From positions 1-64,000 of the forward strand of contig JAFVBR010000007.1 of NCBI GenBank assembly GCA_017479885.1: DNA of 64,000 nucleotides, written 5' to 3'. Under the pieces are notes generated by a model. That model saw nothing but the letters and a program-made list of their open reading frames with translations, was not told the DNA's origin and did no database searches. The position numbers and the translations under genes were made by a program. Shown here in pieces: positions 17,274 through 25,023 of the stretch. The stretch is from Paludibacteraceae bacterium (GTDB lineage Bacteria > Bacteroidota > Bacteroidia > Bacteroidales > Paludibacteraceae). Every line of letters starts with the position of its first letter. The first letter of the stretch is position 1.

Positions 17274-19415
17274 TCAGTTGTTGAACTGCAGTTGTCCGTT
17301 GTGCAGACTGACGATGACGGGTTTCCGGTGGTCAACCTTGCCTGCTATGAGGTTCTTCGAGAGTTCGTTCAGTACCAGTGTCTGCAAAGCACGTTTCACG
17401 GGTCGTGCACCGAACTGCGGGTCGTAGCCTTCGTGGGCGATGTGGCGTACGGCATCGTCTGTCACGCAGAGCTCTATGCCGTTCTGCAGGAGCATCTTGC
17501 GGATGCCGTCTATCTGCAGACCCACTACCTGCTGTATCTCTTCCTCGCTCAGCGGCGTGAACATGATAGTCTCGTCAATTCGGTTCAGAAACTCAGGCCG
17601 TATGGTCTGACGCAGCAACTCCATCAGTTGTTTTTCAGTCTGCTGACGCGGAACACCATTCTCTTCGTTCTCACGTATCATCTGGCTGCCGAGGTTACTG
17701 GTCATGATGATGATGGTGTTTTTGAAGTTGACTGTGCGACCTTTGTTGTCGGTCAGTCGTCCATCGTCAAGCACTTGCAGCAGTACGTTGAACACGTCGG
17801 GGTGTGCCTTCTCTATCTCGTCGAAGAGGACAACAGAGTAGGGTTTGCGGCGTATTGCCTCCGTCAGCTGACCGCCTTCGTCGTAACCTACATATCCCGG
17901 AGGCGCGCCAATAAGACGTGTGGCTGAGAATTTCTCCTGATACTCCGACATATCGATTCGCGTCATCATGTTCTCGTCGTCAAACAGATAGTCTGCCAGT
18001 GCCTTGGCAAGTTCGGTCTTGCCCACGCCCGTAGTGCCGAGGAAGATGAAACTGCCAATAGGGCGTTTCGGGTCTTGCAGACCAGCACGGGAGCGGCGGA
18101 TGGCATCGCTTACTGCTTTTATCGCCTCATCCTGACCGATGACGCGCTTGTGAAGTTCCTCCTCAAGGTGGAGCAACTTGTCGCGCTCCGACTGCATCAT
18201 TTTTGTCACGGGTATTCCCGTCCAGCGGCTTACCACCTCTGCTATATCGTCCTCGTCAACCTCCTCTTTTATGAGTGTCTGATTGTTTGATAGTCCGTCT
18301 GCCTGTTTGCTGTTGTGCAACACATCCTGCGCTGCTTTTATCCGTTCTTCTGCCTGAGGGATTAGTCCGTAGCGTATTTCGGCAACGCGGTTGTAGTTGC
18401 CTTCGCGCTCGGCTGTCTCTGCTTCGTGGCGGAGCTGCTCTATGCGGATTTTCTCCTGCTGAATGGTGTTGATGTGCTCCTTCTCCTTGTTCCAGCGCTC
18501 GCGCATTTGAGCAGCCTGCTTCTTTAGTTCTGTCAGTTTCTCCTCGATGACGCGCCTGCGCTCATCGGTTTTGTCGTCTTTTGAGGCGGAGCGCATTGAG
18601 GCCTTCTCTATCTCAAGCTGCTTTATCTGCCGCTCCAGCGTGTCAAGTTCCTCTGGCACTGAGTCCATTTCCAGACGCAGTTTGGCTGCGGCTTCGTCCA
18701 CAAGGTCGATAGCCTTGTCTGGCAGGAAACGGTCGGAGATATAACGTGTGGATAGTTCCACTGCAGCCACCAGTGCATCGTCCTGAATACGCACTTTGTG
18801 GTGGTTCTCGTAGCGCTCTTTCAGTCCGCGCAAGATGCTTATGGTGGCGGCTTCGTCAGGTTCGTCAATCATCACTATCTGGAACCGGCGTTCAAGGGCT
18901 TTGTCTTTCTCGAAGTATTTCTGGTACTCGCTCAGTGTGGTTGCACCTATGCAGCGAAGGTCGCCGCGGGCGAGTGCGGGTTTCAGTATGTTTGCTGCGT
19001 CCATGGCGCCGCTGGTCTGACCTGCGCCGACAAGGGTGTGAATCTCGTCGATGAAGAGGATGATTTCTCCGTTGGCTTCCACTACCTCGTTGATGACGCC
19101 TTTCAGACGCTCTTCAAACTCACCCTGGTACTTGGCACCTGCAACCAGTGCGCCCATGTCGAGCGAGTAGAGAAGTTTTCTCTTCAGATTTTCCGGCACG
19201 TCTCCTCGTACTATACGGTGTGCCAGACCTTCAGCTATTGCTGTCTTGCCCACACCAGGTTCGCCTATCAGGATGGGGTTGTTTTTTGTTCGGCGGCTCA
19301 GAATCTGCAGTACCCGCCTAATCTCTTCGTCACGACCTATCACGGGGTCGAGCTTGCCTTGCTTTGCACGTTCGCAAAGGTTGATGGCAAATTTCTGTAA
19401 ATTCTCTGTGTTCAT
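17274..19415 (-). CDS. clpB: ClpB disaggregase lacking the N-terminal domain
   Basis: This 713-residue AAA+ chaperone works with DnaK to rescue aggregated proteins. It has both nucleotide-binding domains (Walker A GEPGVGKT and GTTGVGKTE; Walker [10 protein letters not shown] and [14 protein letters not shown]) and the coiled-coil middle domain (about residues 255-375). It starts [20 protein letters not shown], the linker that in full-length ClpB (about 860 residues) follows the N-domain. About 150 residues are therefore absent, giving the size of the short ClpB form made by internal initiation in other bacteria. No N-domain codons are found upstream; a low-complexity repeat (19437-19505) lies there instead. 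A sigma-54-like element and an inverted repeat further up may be the heat-shock control region. Confidence 0.92.
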   Translation of the reverse strand: MNTENLQKFAINLCERAKQGKLDPVIGRDEEIRRVLQILSRRTKNNPILIGEPGVGKTAIAEGLAHRIVRGDVPENLKRKLLYSLDMGALVAGAKYQGEFEERLKGVINEVVEANGEIILFIDEIHTLVGAGQTSGAMDAANILKPALARGDLRCIGATTLSEYQKYFEKDKALERRFQIVMIDEPDEAATISILRGLKERYENHHKVRIQDDALVAAVELSTRYISDRFLPDKAIDLVDEAAAKLRLEMDSVPEELDTLERQIKQLEIEKASMRSASKDDKTDERRRVIEEKLTELKKQAAQMRERWNKEKEHINTIQQEKIRIEQLRHEAETAEREGNYNRVAEIRYGLIPQAEERIKAAQDVLHNSKQADGLSNNQTLIKEEVDEDDIAEVVSRWTGIPVTKMMQSERDKLLHLEEELHKRVIGQDEAIKAVSDAIRRSRAGLQDPKRPIGSFIFLGTTGVGKTELAKALADYLFDDENMMTRIDMSEYQEKFSATRLIGAPPGYVGYDEGGQLTEAIRRKPYSVVLFDEIEKAHPDVFNVLLQVLDDGRLTDNKGRTVNFKNTIIIMTSNLGSQMIRENEENGVPRQQTEKQLMELLRQTIRPEFLNRIDETIMFTPLSEEEIQQVVGLQIDGIRKMLLQNGIELCVTDDAVRHIAHEGYDPQFGARPVKRALQTLVLNELSKNLIAGKVDHRKPVIVSLHNGQLQFNN

Positions 19416-19436
19416 AGTTGTGTGTGTTATGTTGTT

Positions 19437-19505
19437 AGTTATTTTATTGGTTCTTAGTTTTTGGTTCTTGGTTTTTGTTATTAGTTATTGGTTCTTGGTT
19501 TTTGA
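19437..19505. repeat. TTGGTTCTTGGTTTTT low-complexity repeat upstream of clpB
   Basis: Degenerate repeats of TTGGTTCTTAG/TTGGTTCTTGG/TTTTTGTTATTAG type fill the space between the clpB start and its putative promoter. The same kind of simple sequence appears in-frame in other genes of this window. Confidence 0.75.
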
Positions 19506-19514
19506 TGAGTGGAA

Positions 19515-19530
19515 ATCAATGTCTGTGCCA
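19515..19530 (-). promoter_or_regulatory. Possible sigma-54-type promoter of clpB
   Basis: On the minus strand TGGCAC (19530-19525), five bases, then TTGAT (19519-19515). This approximates the -24/-12 pattern TGGCAC-N5-TTGCA, although the -12 GC is GA. It lies about 100 nt upstream of the clpB start. No TAnnTTTG promoter is seen for clpB. Confidence 0.35.
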
Positions 19531-19541
19531 TGCCGGAAAAA

Positions 19542-19556
19542 CTGCCAATTTGGCAG
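19542..19556. promoter_or_regulatory. Inverted repeat, possible clpB operator
   Basis: CTGCCAATTTGGCAG is an interrupted palindrome with 6-bp arms and a 3-bp centre, directly upstream of the sigma-54-like element. Its position suits a stress-regulator or activator site; no regulator is identified. Confidence 0.45.
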
Positions 19557-19912
19557 ATGAAAAAGATATGATGGCTATGTCTAAGATATAGTGTGCAGAT
19601 AACCTAATTTAATATACGTGAAACGACACAATAATCGATTTGTAATAGTCAAGAAATCATAGACAAATATCTAATTAATCATACCATAATCTACATTTAA
19701 TTTATCAATAATATATAAGTAATCTACCAATAATCAACCAGTAATCTACCAATAATCTACCAATAATCGTCCAATAATCGTCCAATAATCAACCAATAAT
19801 AATACAATATTTAGAGGATGATGTTAGGTTGGAGAATTTGTACTGAAGAGTGGTGAATGTGAGGTGAATGTGTGGTGGGGAAAGGGGAAAGAAAGAGAAA
19901 ATGGTTCGGAGG
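19557..19912. other. AT-rich non-coding region
   Basis: No gene of convincing composition is present. The stretch holds the 11-bp tandem array (19728-19804) and a purine-rich GT/GA segment (about 19830-19900). Confidence 0.6.
19728..19804 (+). repeat. Seven tandem 11-bp units
   Basis: Units of CAATAATCNNC with exact 11-bp period run from 19728 to 19804 (variants CAATAATCAAC, CAGTAATCTAC, CAATAATCTAC, CAATAATCGTC twice, CAATAATCAAC, CAATAATAATA). A period near one helical turn puts AT tracts in phase and could bend DNA upstream of the regulator gene. It might equally be neutral simple-repeat expansion. Confidence 0.85.
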
Positions 19913-19945
19913 TTTGCACATATAGTTTAGAAGTTGTAAATTTGC
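19913..19945 (+). promoter_or_regulatory. Promoter of the PUL regulator
   Basis: TTTG (19913-19916), 20 nt, TAAATTTGC (19937-19945). It leaves an untranslated leader of about 210 nt that carries two long direct repeats. Confidence 0.7.
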
Positions 19946-20054
19946 AGGCGAAAAGGGCGGAATAATGTATAAGAAAAGTCGCATTGTGATGTCGTTTATC
20001 TGATATAGAAATGTCTGATGCCTAATGTTTGGGAATGATTGAGTGAATGTTGCA

Positions 20055-20146
20055 GTGTGGCGGAGTGGATATTCCGGTATGGCGAGTGAATTTTTGTGAT
20101 ATAGTAGAGTGATTATTGTGGTGTGGCGGAGTAAATATTTTGGTAT
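20055..20146 (+). repeat. 26-bp direct repeat pair in the regulator leader
   Basis: Two copies beginning GTGTGGCGGAGT lie at 20055-20080 and 20121-20146, 22 of 26 bases identical, offset 66 bp. They sit between the promoter and the start of the sensor-regulator gene and could be binding sites for that regulator or an RNA element. Confidence 0.65.
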
Positions 20147-20163
20147 TATAACATATTTATTGT

Positions 20164-21750
20164 ATGCAAAGGTTTTATTTTATGTTTGTGTTATTGCTAT
20201 GTATGCTGCCGGTGGCATGTACACATAAGCAGAGTGACAGAGGATACATGATCGGGGTCAGTCAGGACAACTCGGATGCATGGCACGACAAGATGCGTGA
20301 CGAGATTGTTCATGAGGCTGTGCTTCATCCGGAACTGAAACTTGTGATGTCGAATGCATACGGGCAGAAAGACAGACAAGCGGGGCAGATAGACTCGCTG
20401 GTGGATGCAGGTGTCGATTTGCTGATAGTGTGCGTAGAAGACCCTATTTCTGTAAAAGATGCAACAGACAGGGCATACGACAGCGGAATACCAGTAGTGA
20501 TAAATGCAAGGAGCAACCGGCTAACCAAATATACGGCTTATGTAGGTACTGACAACTACGCTGTCGGTGAGTTGATGGCGGAGTATGTGTTGGAGTTGGC
20601 AGAGAAAGAGAAGCGTAATGCAAAGAATCCTTTAGGTGTGTTGGAGGTATTGGGAAAGATAGGTGCTCCGGCAGTGTCGGAACGGTATGTAGGTTTGCGA
20701 GACAGTTTGAAAGGCAAGGATGAGGTGAAGATAGTGTGCAGTGTATGTGGCGATTGGGAATATGACAAGACCTATATGTTAGTGGATTCGGTATTGAAAG
20801 TAAGACAAGATGTTGATGTGATAGTGACTCAGAACGACGTAATGGCAATGGGTGCGAGCGCGGCAGGCAAGGCGAACAATCCTGATAAAGATTTTCACGT
20901 GTTGGGTGTTGATGCTTTAAGCGGCGCAGGTAATGGAATAGAGGCAGTGCTTGACGGCAGGATAGCGGCATCGATAACGAATGTGAGCAGAGGTGACCTG
21001 TTGGTGCAGACGGCATGCGATATATTGTATGGTGAGCCGTACAATAAAGACAATTCGCTACAGCCGGTGCTGGTGGATCAGTCGTCTCCAAGATTAGTGA
21101 TGCGTATGACTCAGGAGATGAACTATGAGTCGAAGGTGATAAAGACGCTTCAGATGAAAGTAGATAGATTTCTGGATGAAACCACCGACTTGAAGAATAC
21201 AAACATAGTGTTGAGTTTCAGTTTGATACTGTTTGCAATATTTGTGATATTCTCAGTGATTGCCTACCGTTACAGAATGCAAGTAAAGCGTGATCAGGAG
21301 CAGAATGCCCAGTTGATGGCAACGCAGCAGGAGCAGTTGGAGAAGATAACGGCAGAACTTGAGCGAGTGCGAACTTCACAGAGTGTAGACGAGGAGTTTT
21401 TAAACAAACTGCGTGACGAAATAGAGGCTCATTTGGATGATTCTGAATATTCGGTTGAGATGTTGGCCGAGACAATGGCAGTAAGCAGGGCCCAATTGTT
21501 CAGGCGAGTAAAGAGTCTGACGGGCGTAACACCTCTTGTCATGTTGAAACAAATACGACTAAGGAAAGCACGCCAGCTACTGCAGTACACCGATATGAAC
21601 GTGCAGCAGGTTGCGTATTCTGTGGGTTACACATTGCCTTCGTATTTTGCGAGCAACTACAAAGAAATGTTCGGAGTACTCCCTTCAGAAGAGAGACGGG
21701 CAAATAGTAATAAAAATATCGGAAATGGTAATAAAAGTCGCAGGAAATAA
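20164..21750 (+). CDS. Membrane sugar sensor with AraC-type output, no kinase
   Basis: The 528-residue protein has an export signal with a lipobox-like VACT, then a periplasmic LacI/RbsB-type sugar-binding domain (about 28-330; GVSQDNSDAWHDKM, DAGVDLLIVCVEDP, VTQNDVMAMGA). A single membrane helix (about 347-369) and a short coiled coil (about 370-410) follow, then a C-terminal AraC helix-turn-helix (about 415-515; AVSRAQLFRRVKSLTGVTP, VAYSVGYTLPSYFASNYKEMFG). Hybrid two-component sensors of Bacteroidota have the same ends but contain histidine-kinase and receiver domains between them, and are about 1300 residues. Here both are absent, so the binding signal would reach DNA within one membrane-anchored chain. 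It sits directly upstream of the polysaccharide locus and probably controls it. Confidence 0.85.
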   Translation: MQRFYFMFVLLLCMLPVACTHKQSDRGYMIGVSQDNSDAWHDKMRDEIVHEAVLHPELKLVMSNAYGQKDRQAGQIDSLVDAGVDLLIVCVEDPISVKDATDRAYDSGIPVVINARSNRLTKYTAYVGTDNYAVGELMAEYVLELAEKEKRNAKNPLGVLEVLGKIGAPAVSERYVGLRDSLKGKDEVKIVCSVCGDWEYDKTYMLVDSVLKVRQDVDVIVTQNDVMAMGASAAGKANNPDKDFHVLGVDALSGAGNGIEAVLDGRIAASITNVSRGDLLVQTACDILYGEPYNKDNSLQPVLVDQSSPRLVMRMTQEMNYESKVIKTLQMKVDRFLDETTDLKNTNIVLSFSLILFAIFVIFSVIAYRYRMQVKRDQEQNAQLMATQQEQLEKITAELERVRTSQSVDEEFLNKLRDEIEAHLDDSEYSVEMLAETMAVSRAQLFRRVKSLTGVTPLVMLKQIRLRKARQLLQYTDMNVQQVAYSVGYTLPSYFASNYKEMFGVLPSEERRANSNKNIGNGNKSRRK

Positions 21751-21766
21751 TCTTGCGACTTTTTTC
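21733..21766 (+). terminator. Terminator of the regulator gene
   Basis: AAAAGTCGCA (21733-21742) pairs with TGCGACTTTT (21754-21763) and runs into a T tract. The stop codon of the regulator lies in the loop. A smaller hairpin (TCGCA/TGCGA, 21765-21779) follows. Confidence 0.75.
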
Positions 21767-21811
21767 GCATATTTTGCGACATATTTATTCACGCGTATGC
21801 GAGAGGGTGGT

Positions 21812-21820
21812 TAATTTTGC
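21812..21820 (+). promoter_or_regulatory. -7 element of the PUL operon
   Basis: TAATTTTGC at 21812-21820 matches the -7 consensus, but the -33 region lacks a clear TTTG, which suits an activator-dependent promoter. The leader to the first PUL gene is about 80 nt. Confidence 0.6.
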
Positions 21821-21903
21821 AAAAAGTTTGAATGTCGGAGGAAAATCAAACGTGACTATTATCCACAATTAACCACAATATAAACCATTAAAAACAAACA
21901 ATC

Positions 21904-24900
21904 ATGAGAAAAGTTTATCTGATGATGGCTGCCATGCTTATGACATTGAGCATGTCGGCAAATCCGACGGAAGAGCAAGTGGCTGACTATTATCTGAGTC
22001 ATCCTTACTTGTTCTCGCACACAGCGCTTACCGCTACCGGTAATGCTGATTACCCTTACAAGAATGCAGAGGGTGAGAATATCAAGATGACTGACGACGG
22101 TTGGTCTGACTTCCACTGGGACGGCCCCAGCAGTTGTATTTTTGACAACATCAACATGAGTACGGCCGGTAAGTATTACGTGAAACTGAACTACCGCGGA
22201 ACAACCAGCGACGGTTCGCTCGTAGTGAACGGTGACACCACGGCACTTATTCTTGACGGCAGCGAGTATGTAAAATTGATCAATCTCAATGCAGGAATGA
22301 ACACCATCAAGGTGTGCAAAGGCACTTGGATTGGTGTTTACAGTATCGAATTGTCAACTTTCTGTCCTTCTGCAGAAGTGGCACAGGCTGCCGACTACTA
22401 TCTGAGCAATCCTTATTACTTTGAGTGCACCACTCTGACTCCGAAGACAGATGAGGAGAATGTTTATTACAATGCTGCCAATGAAAAAATCAAGTTGTAT
22501 GCCGACGGCTGGTCAGACTTCCACTGGGACGGTCCGAGCAATTGCATCTTCGACAACATCAATATGAGCAAGGCAGGCAAGTACACCTTAATAGTCAATT
22601 ACAGAGGTACAACAAGCAATGGTACACTTGTAGTTAATGATGAGAGTTCGGCTTTGACACTTGACGGTCAATCTCCTTATAAGAAGATTATTGACCTGAA
22701 AGCAGGCATGAATACAATAAAGTTAGGTAAGGGCGAGTGGTTCGGCGTAAAAAGCATTGAGCTTGCCGGTCTCTGCCAGGATGATGCCACAACTCAGGCT
22801 GCTGACTACTATCTTAACAATACCTATTATTTCCAATGCACCGCACTTCGCGACACCGTGGCTCACGATGAGAACGTGAAATACAATGCCGACGGTCTGA
22901 TAAAACTCACAGGCGACGGCTGGTCAGACTTCCACTGGGACGGTCCGAGCCGTGCTATCTTCGACAATATCAACATGAGTGAAGCCGGCGACTATACAAT
23001 GACTGTTGTATATCGCAACACAGGTAACAAGGTTGACGTTATCGTAAATGATGAGACACAAACCGTTGCTTTCGCAGGTTCACCTTATGAGGCAACCGTG
23101 GCTTTGAAAGCGGGCATGAACACAATCAAGATAGGCAAGAACGATGGTTGGATCGGCGTATTCAGTCTTGACCTGAAGAAAGTGGAGAAAATATTCAACA
23201 CCACTATCACTCTTGATCAAAACGGCGGTACAGGAGGCGAGACAAGCGTAGTTGCCCAGAAAGGCAAGGCAATGCCTGACTTGGCAAGTCTGCCTACTCG
23301 TGAGAACTTCTTCTTCAACGGATATGCAACCGAGAAAGACGGTGGTGACCTTTATTATGACGAGAATGGCAAGAGCGCAAAGAACTGGGACAAGGAAGAT
23401 GAGACCTTCACACTTTATGCTCAATGGTACAACGGTGCCCCCGAGGTGGCTGTTAACGTAGAGTGCCCTGACAAAGAGGCTGCTAAAGCTCCTGACTATT
23501 ATTTGAACAATATGTACTATGCACTCTGCACGCCCTGGGTTCCGCGCACAGTAACAGACTCTGCTACAGGACGTAGTGACTTGGTTTATGACGGAGGCGC
23601 TGAAGTACTGATTATGGCAGAAGGCGAGTGGGTAAAACTCTGCGGTGACCGTCAGTATGTTGACTTCCACTGGGATGACTTCCCCGGCAAGTCGGCTATC
23701 ACCTTTACAGATATATATGTGAGCGAAGACGGCGACTATGATATGCATTGGTATCAGAGAAACGGCGGTAAGGTGGATATCATTCTCAACGGCGACACCT
23801 TCAAGACCGTTACTGCCGCAGCCAAAGACACTCTGACCGTATTCCGCATGCCTCTGAAACAAGGAACTGCCAACAAGGTTAAGATTGTAAAGAACAGCAG
23901 TTGGCCGCAGACTCTTGGCGTTATGTTCTCTAAATCGGAAGTCATACAAGACACCACTCTCATCACTTTCGATATGCAAGGTGGTACGGGTGGAACAGAA
24001 ACCGTTGAGGCAATAAAGGGCTATGATATGCCTACGGTAACTATTCCTGTAAAGGGCACAGACTACTTCGAAGGCTACTTCACAGAGATAGAAGGCGGCG
24101 ACCAATACTACAATCCTGACGGCACCAGCATGAAGGCTTGGGACAAGTCGGACAAGACCTTCACCCTCTATGCACACTGGAATGACGGTGGTACGGAAGG
24201 CGAGTGCTATTCTACAGAAGACGCTATCAAGGAAGACTTCTGGTTCTCGCACATGTATGACGCCCGTTGCACCGAACTTACCAACACATGGGAGAAGGAC
24301 AACAACGAGTATATCTATCTGAATGCGGAAGGTGAGCGCATAAAGATTACTGCTAACGGCGAGTGGATAGATTACTACTGGGCTGACCCGAGTTCTATCG
24401 TATTCGACTCCATCTACGTAAGTCGCGATATGATTTGCAACTTCAAGTGGTTCTTCCGTTGCGACAATATCGATGGTGAGCCAACCGCAGGTTCTCGCTC
24501 ACAGGTATGGGTTAACGACGAGTTGTTCGGTGAGGTGACAGTCTGGATTTCTGACCCTGTAGATGAAGTTCCTGTCGATGAGACAGTGGTAGAAGGCATC
24601 GAACTCTATGCAGACTGGCCAAACAAGATAAAGATTCAGAAGATTAACGGTTGGCCACTGACACGTGGTATCCAACTTGTAGGCGAAGGTCTGGCTGTTG
24701 AGAACACCAAGCAGAACAGCTTCTTCATACAACCTACAGAGAACGGTTTGCAACTGAATCGTCTGGAAGGCAAGAGTGACATCAATATCTACTCGGCTAC
24801 AGGAGCACTCGTAGTAAAGGCTCAAACTACCGAGAAGTCATACAATGTAAATCTTGTTCCGGGTTCGTATATTGTTAACGTAAACGGCGAATACGAGAAA

Positions 24901-24915
24901 GCTATTGTTCGCTAA
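21904..24915 (+). CDS. Secreted multi-repeat surface protein of the PUL
   Basis: The 1003-residue protein has a signal peptide (MRKVYLMMAAMLMTLSMSAN). It has five copies of a roughly 136-residue beta-sandwich-like module. The first three start exactly 136 residues apart, near 28, 164 and 300; copies four and five start near 529 and 776. Each opens with (A/P)DYYLxxxY-like sequence and carries a DGWSDFHWDGPS...FDNINMS core. Two Listeria-Bacteroides (InlB B-type) repeats near 433-516 and 684-760 carry GGTGGET and FTLYAQW/FTLYAHW motifs. The last 70 residues resemble a type IX secretion/sorting tail (INIYSATGALVVKAQ...GSYIVNV). The modules look like carbohydrate-binding domains. It is the first gene of the locus and is separated from the rest by a strong hairpin. 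A surface glycan-binding role is likely but inferred. Confidence 0.75.
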   Translation: MRKVYLMMAAMLMTLSMSANPTEEQVADYYLSHPYLFSHTALTATGNADYPYKNAEGENIKMTDDGWSDFHWDGPSSCIFDNINMSTAGKYYVKLNYRGTTSDGSLVVNGDTTALILDGSEYVKLINLNAGMNTIKVCKGTWIGVYSIELSTFCPSAEVAQAADYYLSNPYYFECTTLTPKTDEENVYYNAANEKIKLYADGWSDFHWDGPSNCIFDNINMSKAGKYTLIVNYRGTTSNGTLVVNDESSALTLDGQSPYKKIIDLKAGMNTIKLGKGEWFGVKSIELAGLCQDDATTQAADYYLNNTYYFQCTALRDTVAHDENVKYNADGLIKLTGDGWSDFHWDGPSRAIFDNINMSEAGDYTMTVVYRNTGNKVDVIVNDETQTVAFAGSPYEATVALKAGMNTIKIGKNDGWIGVFSLDLKKVEKIFNTTITLDQNGGTGGETSVVAQKGKAMPDLASLPTRENFFFNGYATEKDGGDLYYDENGKSAKNWDKEDETFTLYAQWYNGAPEVAVNVECPDKEAAKAPDYYLNNMYYALCTPWVPRTVTDSATGRSDLVYDGGAEVLIMAEGEWVKLCGDRQYVDFHWDDFPGKSAITFTDIYVSEDGDYDMHWYQRNGGKVDIILNGDTFKTVTAAAKDTLTVFRMPLKQGTANKVKIVKNSSWPQTLGVMFSKSEVIQDTTLITFDMQGGTGGTETVEAIKGYDMPTVTIPVKGTDYFEGYFTEIEGGDQYYNPDGTSMKAWDKSDKTFTLYAHWNDGGTEGECYSTEDAIKEDFWFSHMYDARCTELTNTWEKDNNEYIYLNAEGERIKITANGEWIDYYWADPSSIVFDSIYVSRDMICNFKWFFRCDNIDGEPTAGSRSQVWVNDELFGEVTVWISDPVDEVPVDETVVEGIELYADWPNKIKIQKINGWPLTRGIQLVGEGLAVENTKQNSFFIQPTENGLQLNRLEGKSDINIYSATGALVVKAQTTEKSYNVNLVPGSYIVNVNGEYEKAIVR

Positions 24916-24925
24916 CCATCTCTCA

Positions 24926-24967
24926 GCAGGCAGTTGCGTCTGAGGCGCGACTGCCTGCATTGTTTTT
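24926..24967 (+). terminator. Hairpin terminator inside the PUL operon
   Basis: GCAGGCAGT (24926-24934) pairs with ACTGCCTGC (24950-24958), followed by ATTGTTTTT. No consensus promoter is seen between it and the next gene at 25024, so downstream genes probably depend on read-through. Confidence 0.75.
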
Positions 24968-25023
24968 ACTATATTAACACGGCGGCTTGCTAAACTGTGA
25001 GTTGTCAGATAGACTATAATAAC

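Noticed and set aside
19620..19805. CRISPR array
   Set aside because: The repeats are 11 bp tandem units without unique spacers and no cas genes are present.
23080..24252. 390-codon minus-strand frame opposite the secreted repeat protein
   Set aside because: It mirrors the repeats of the plus-strand gene and has no independent start context or domain.
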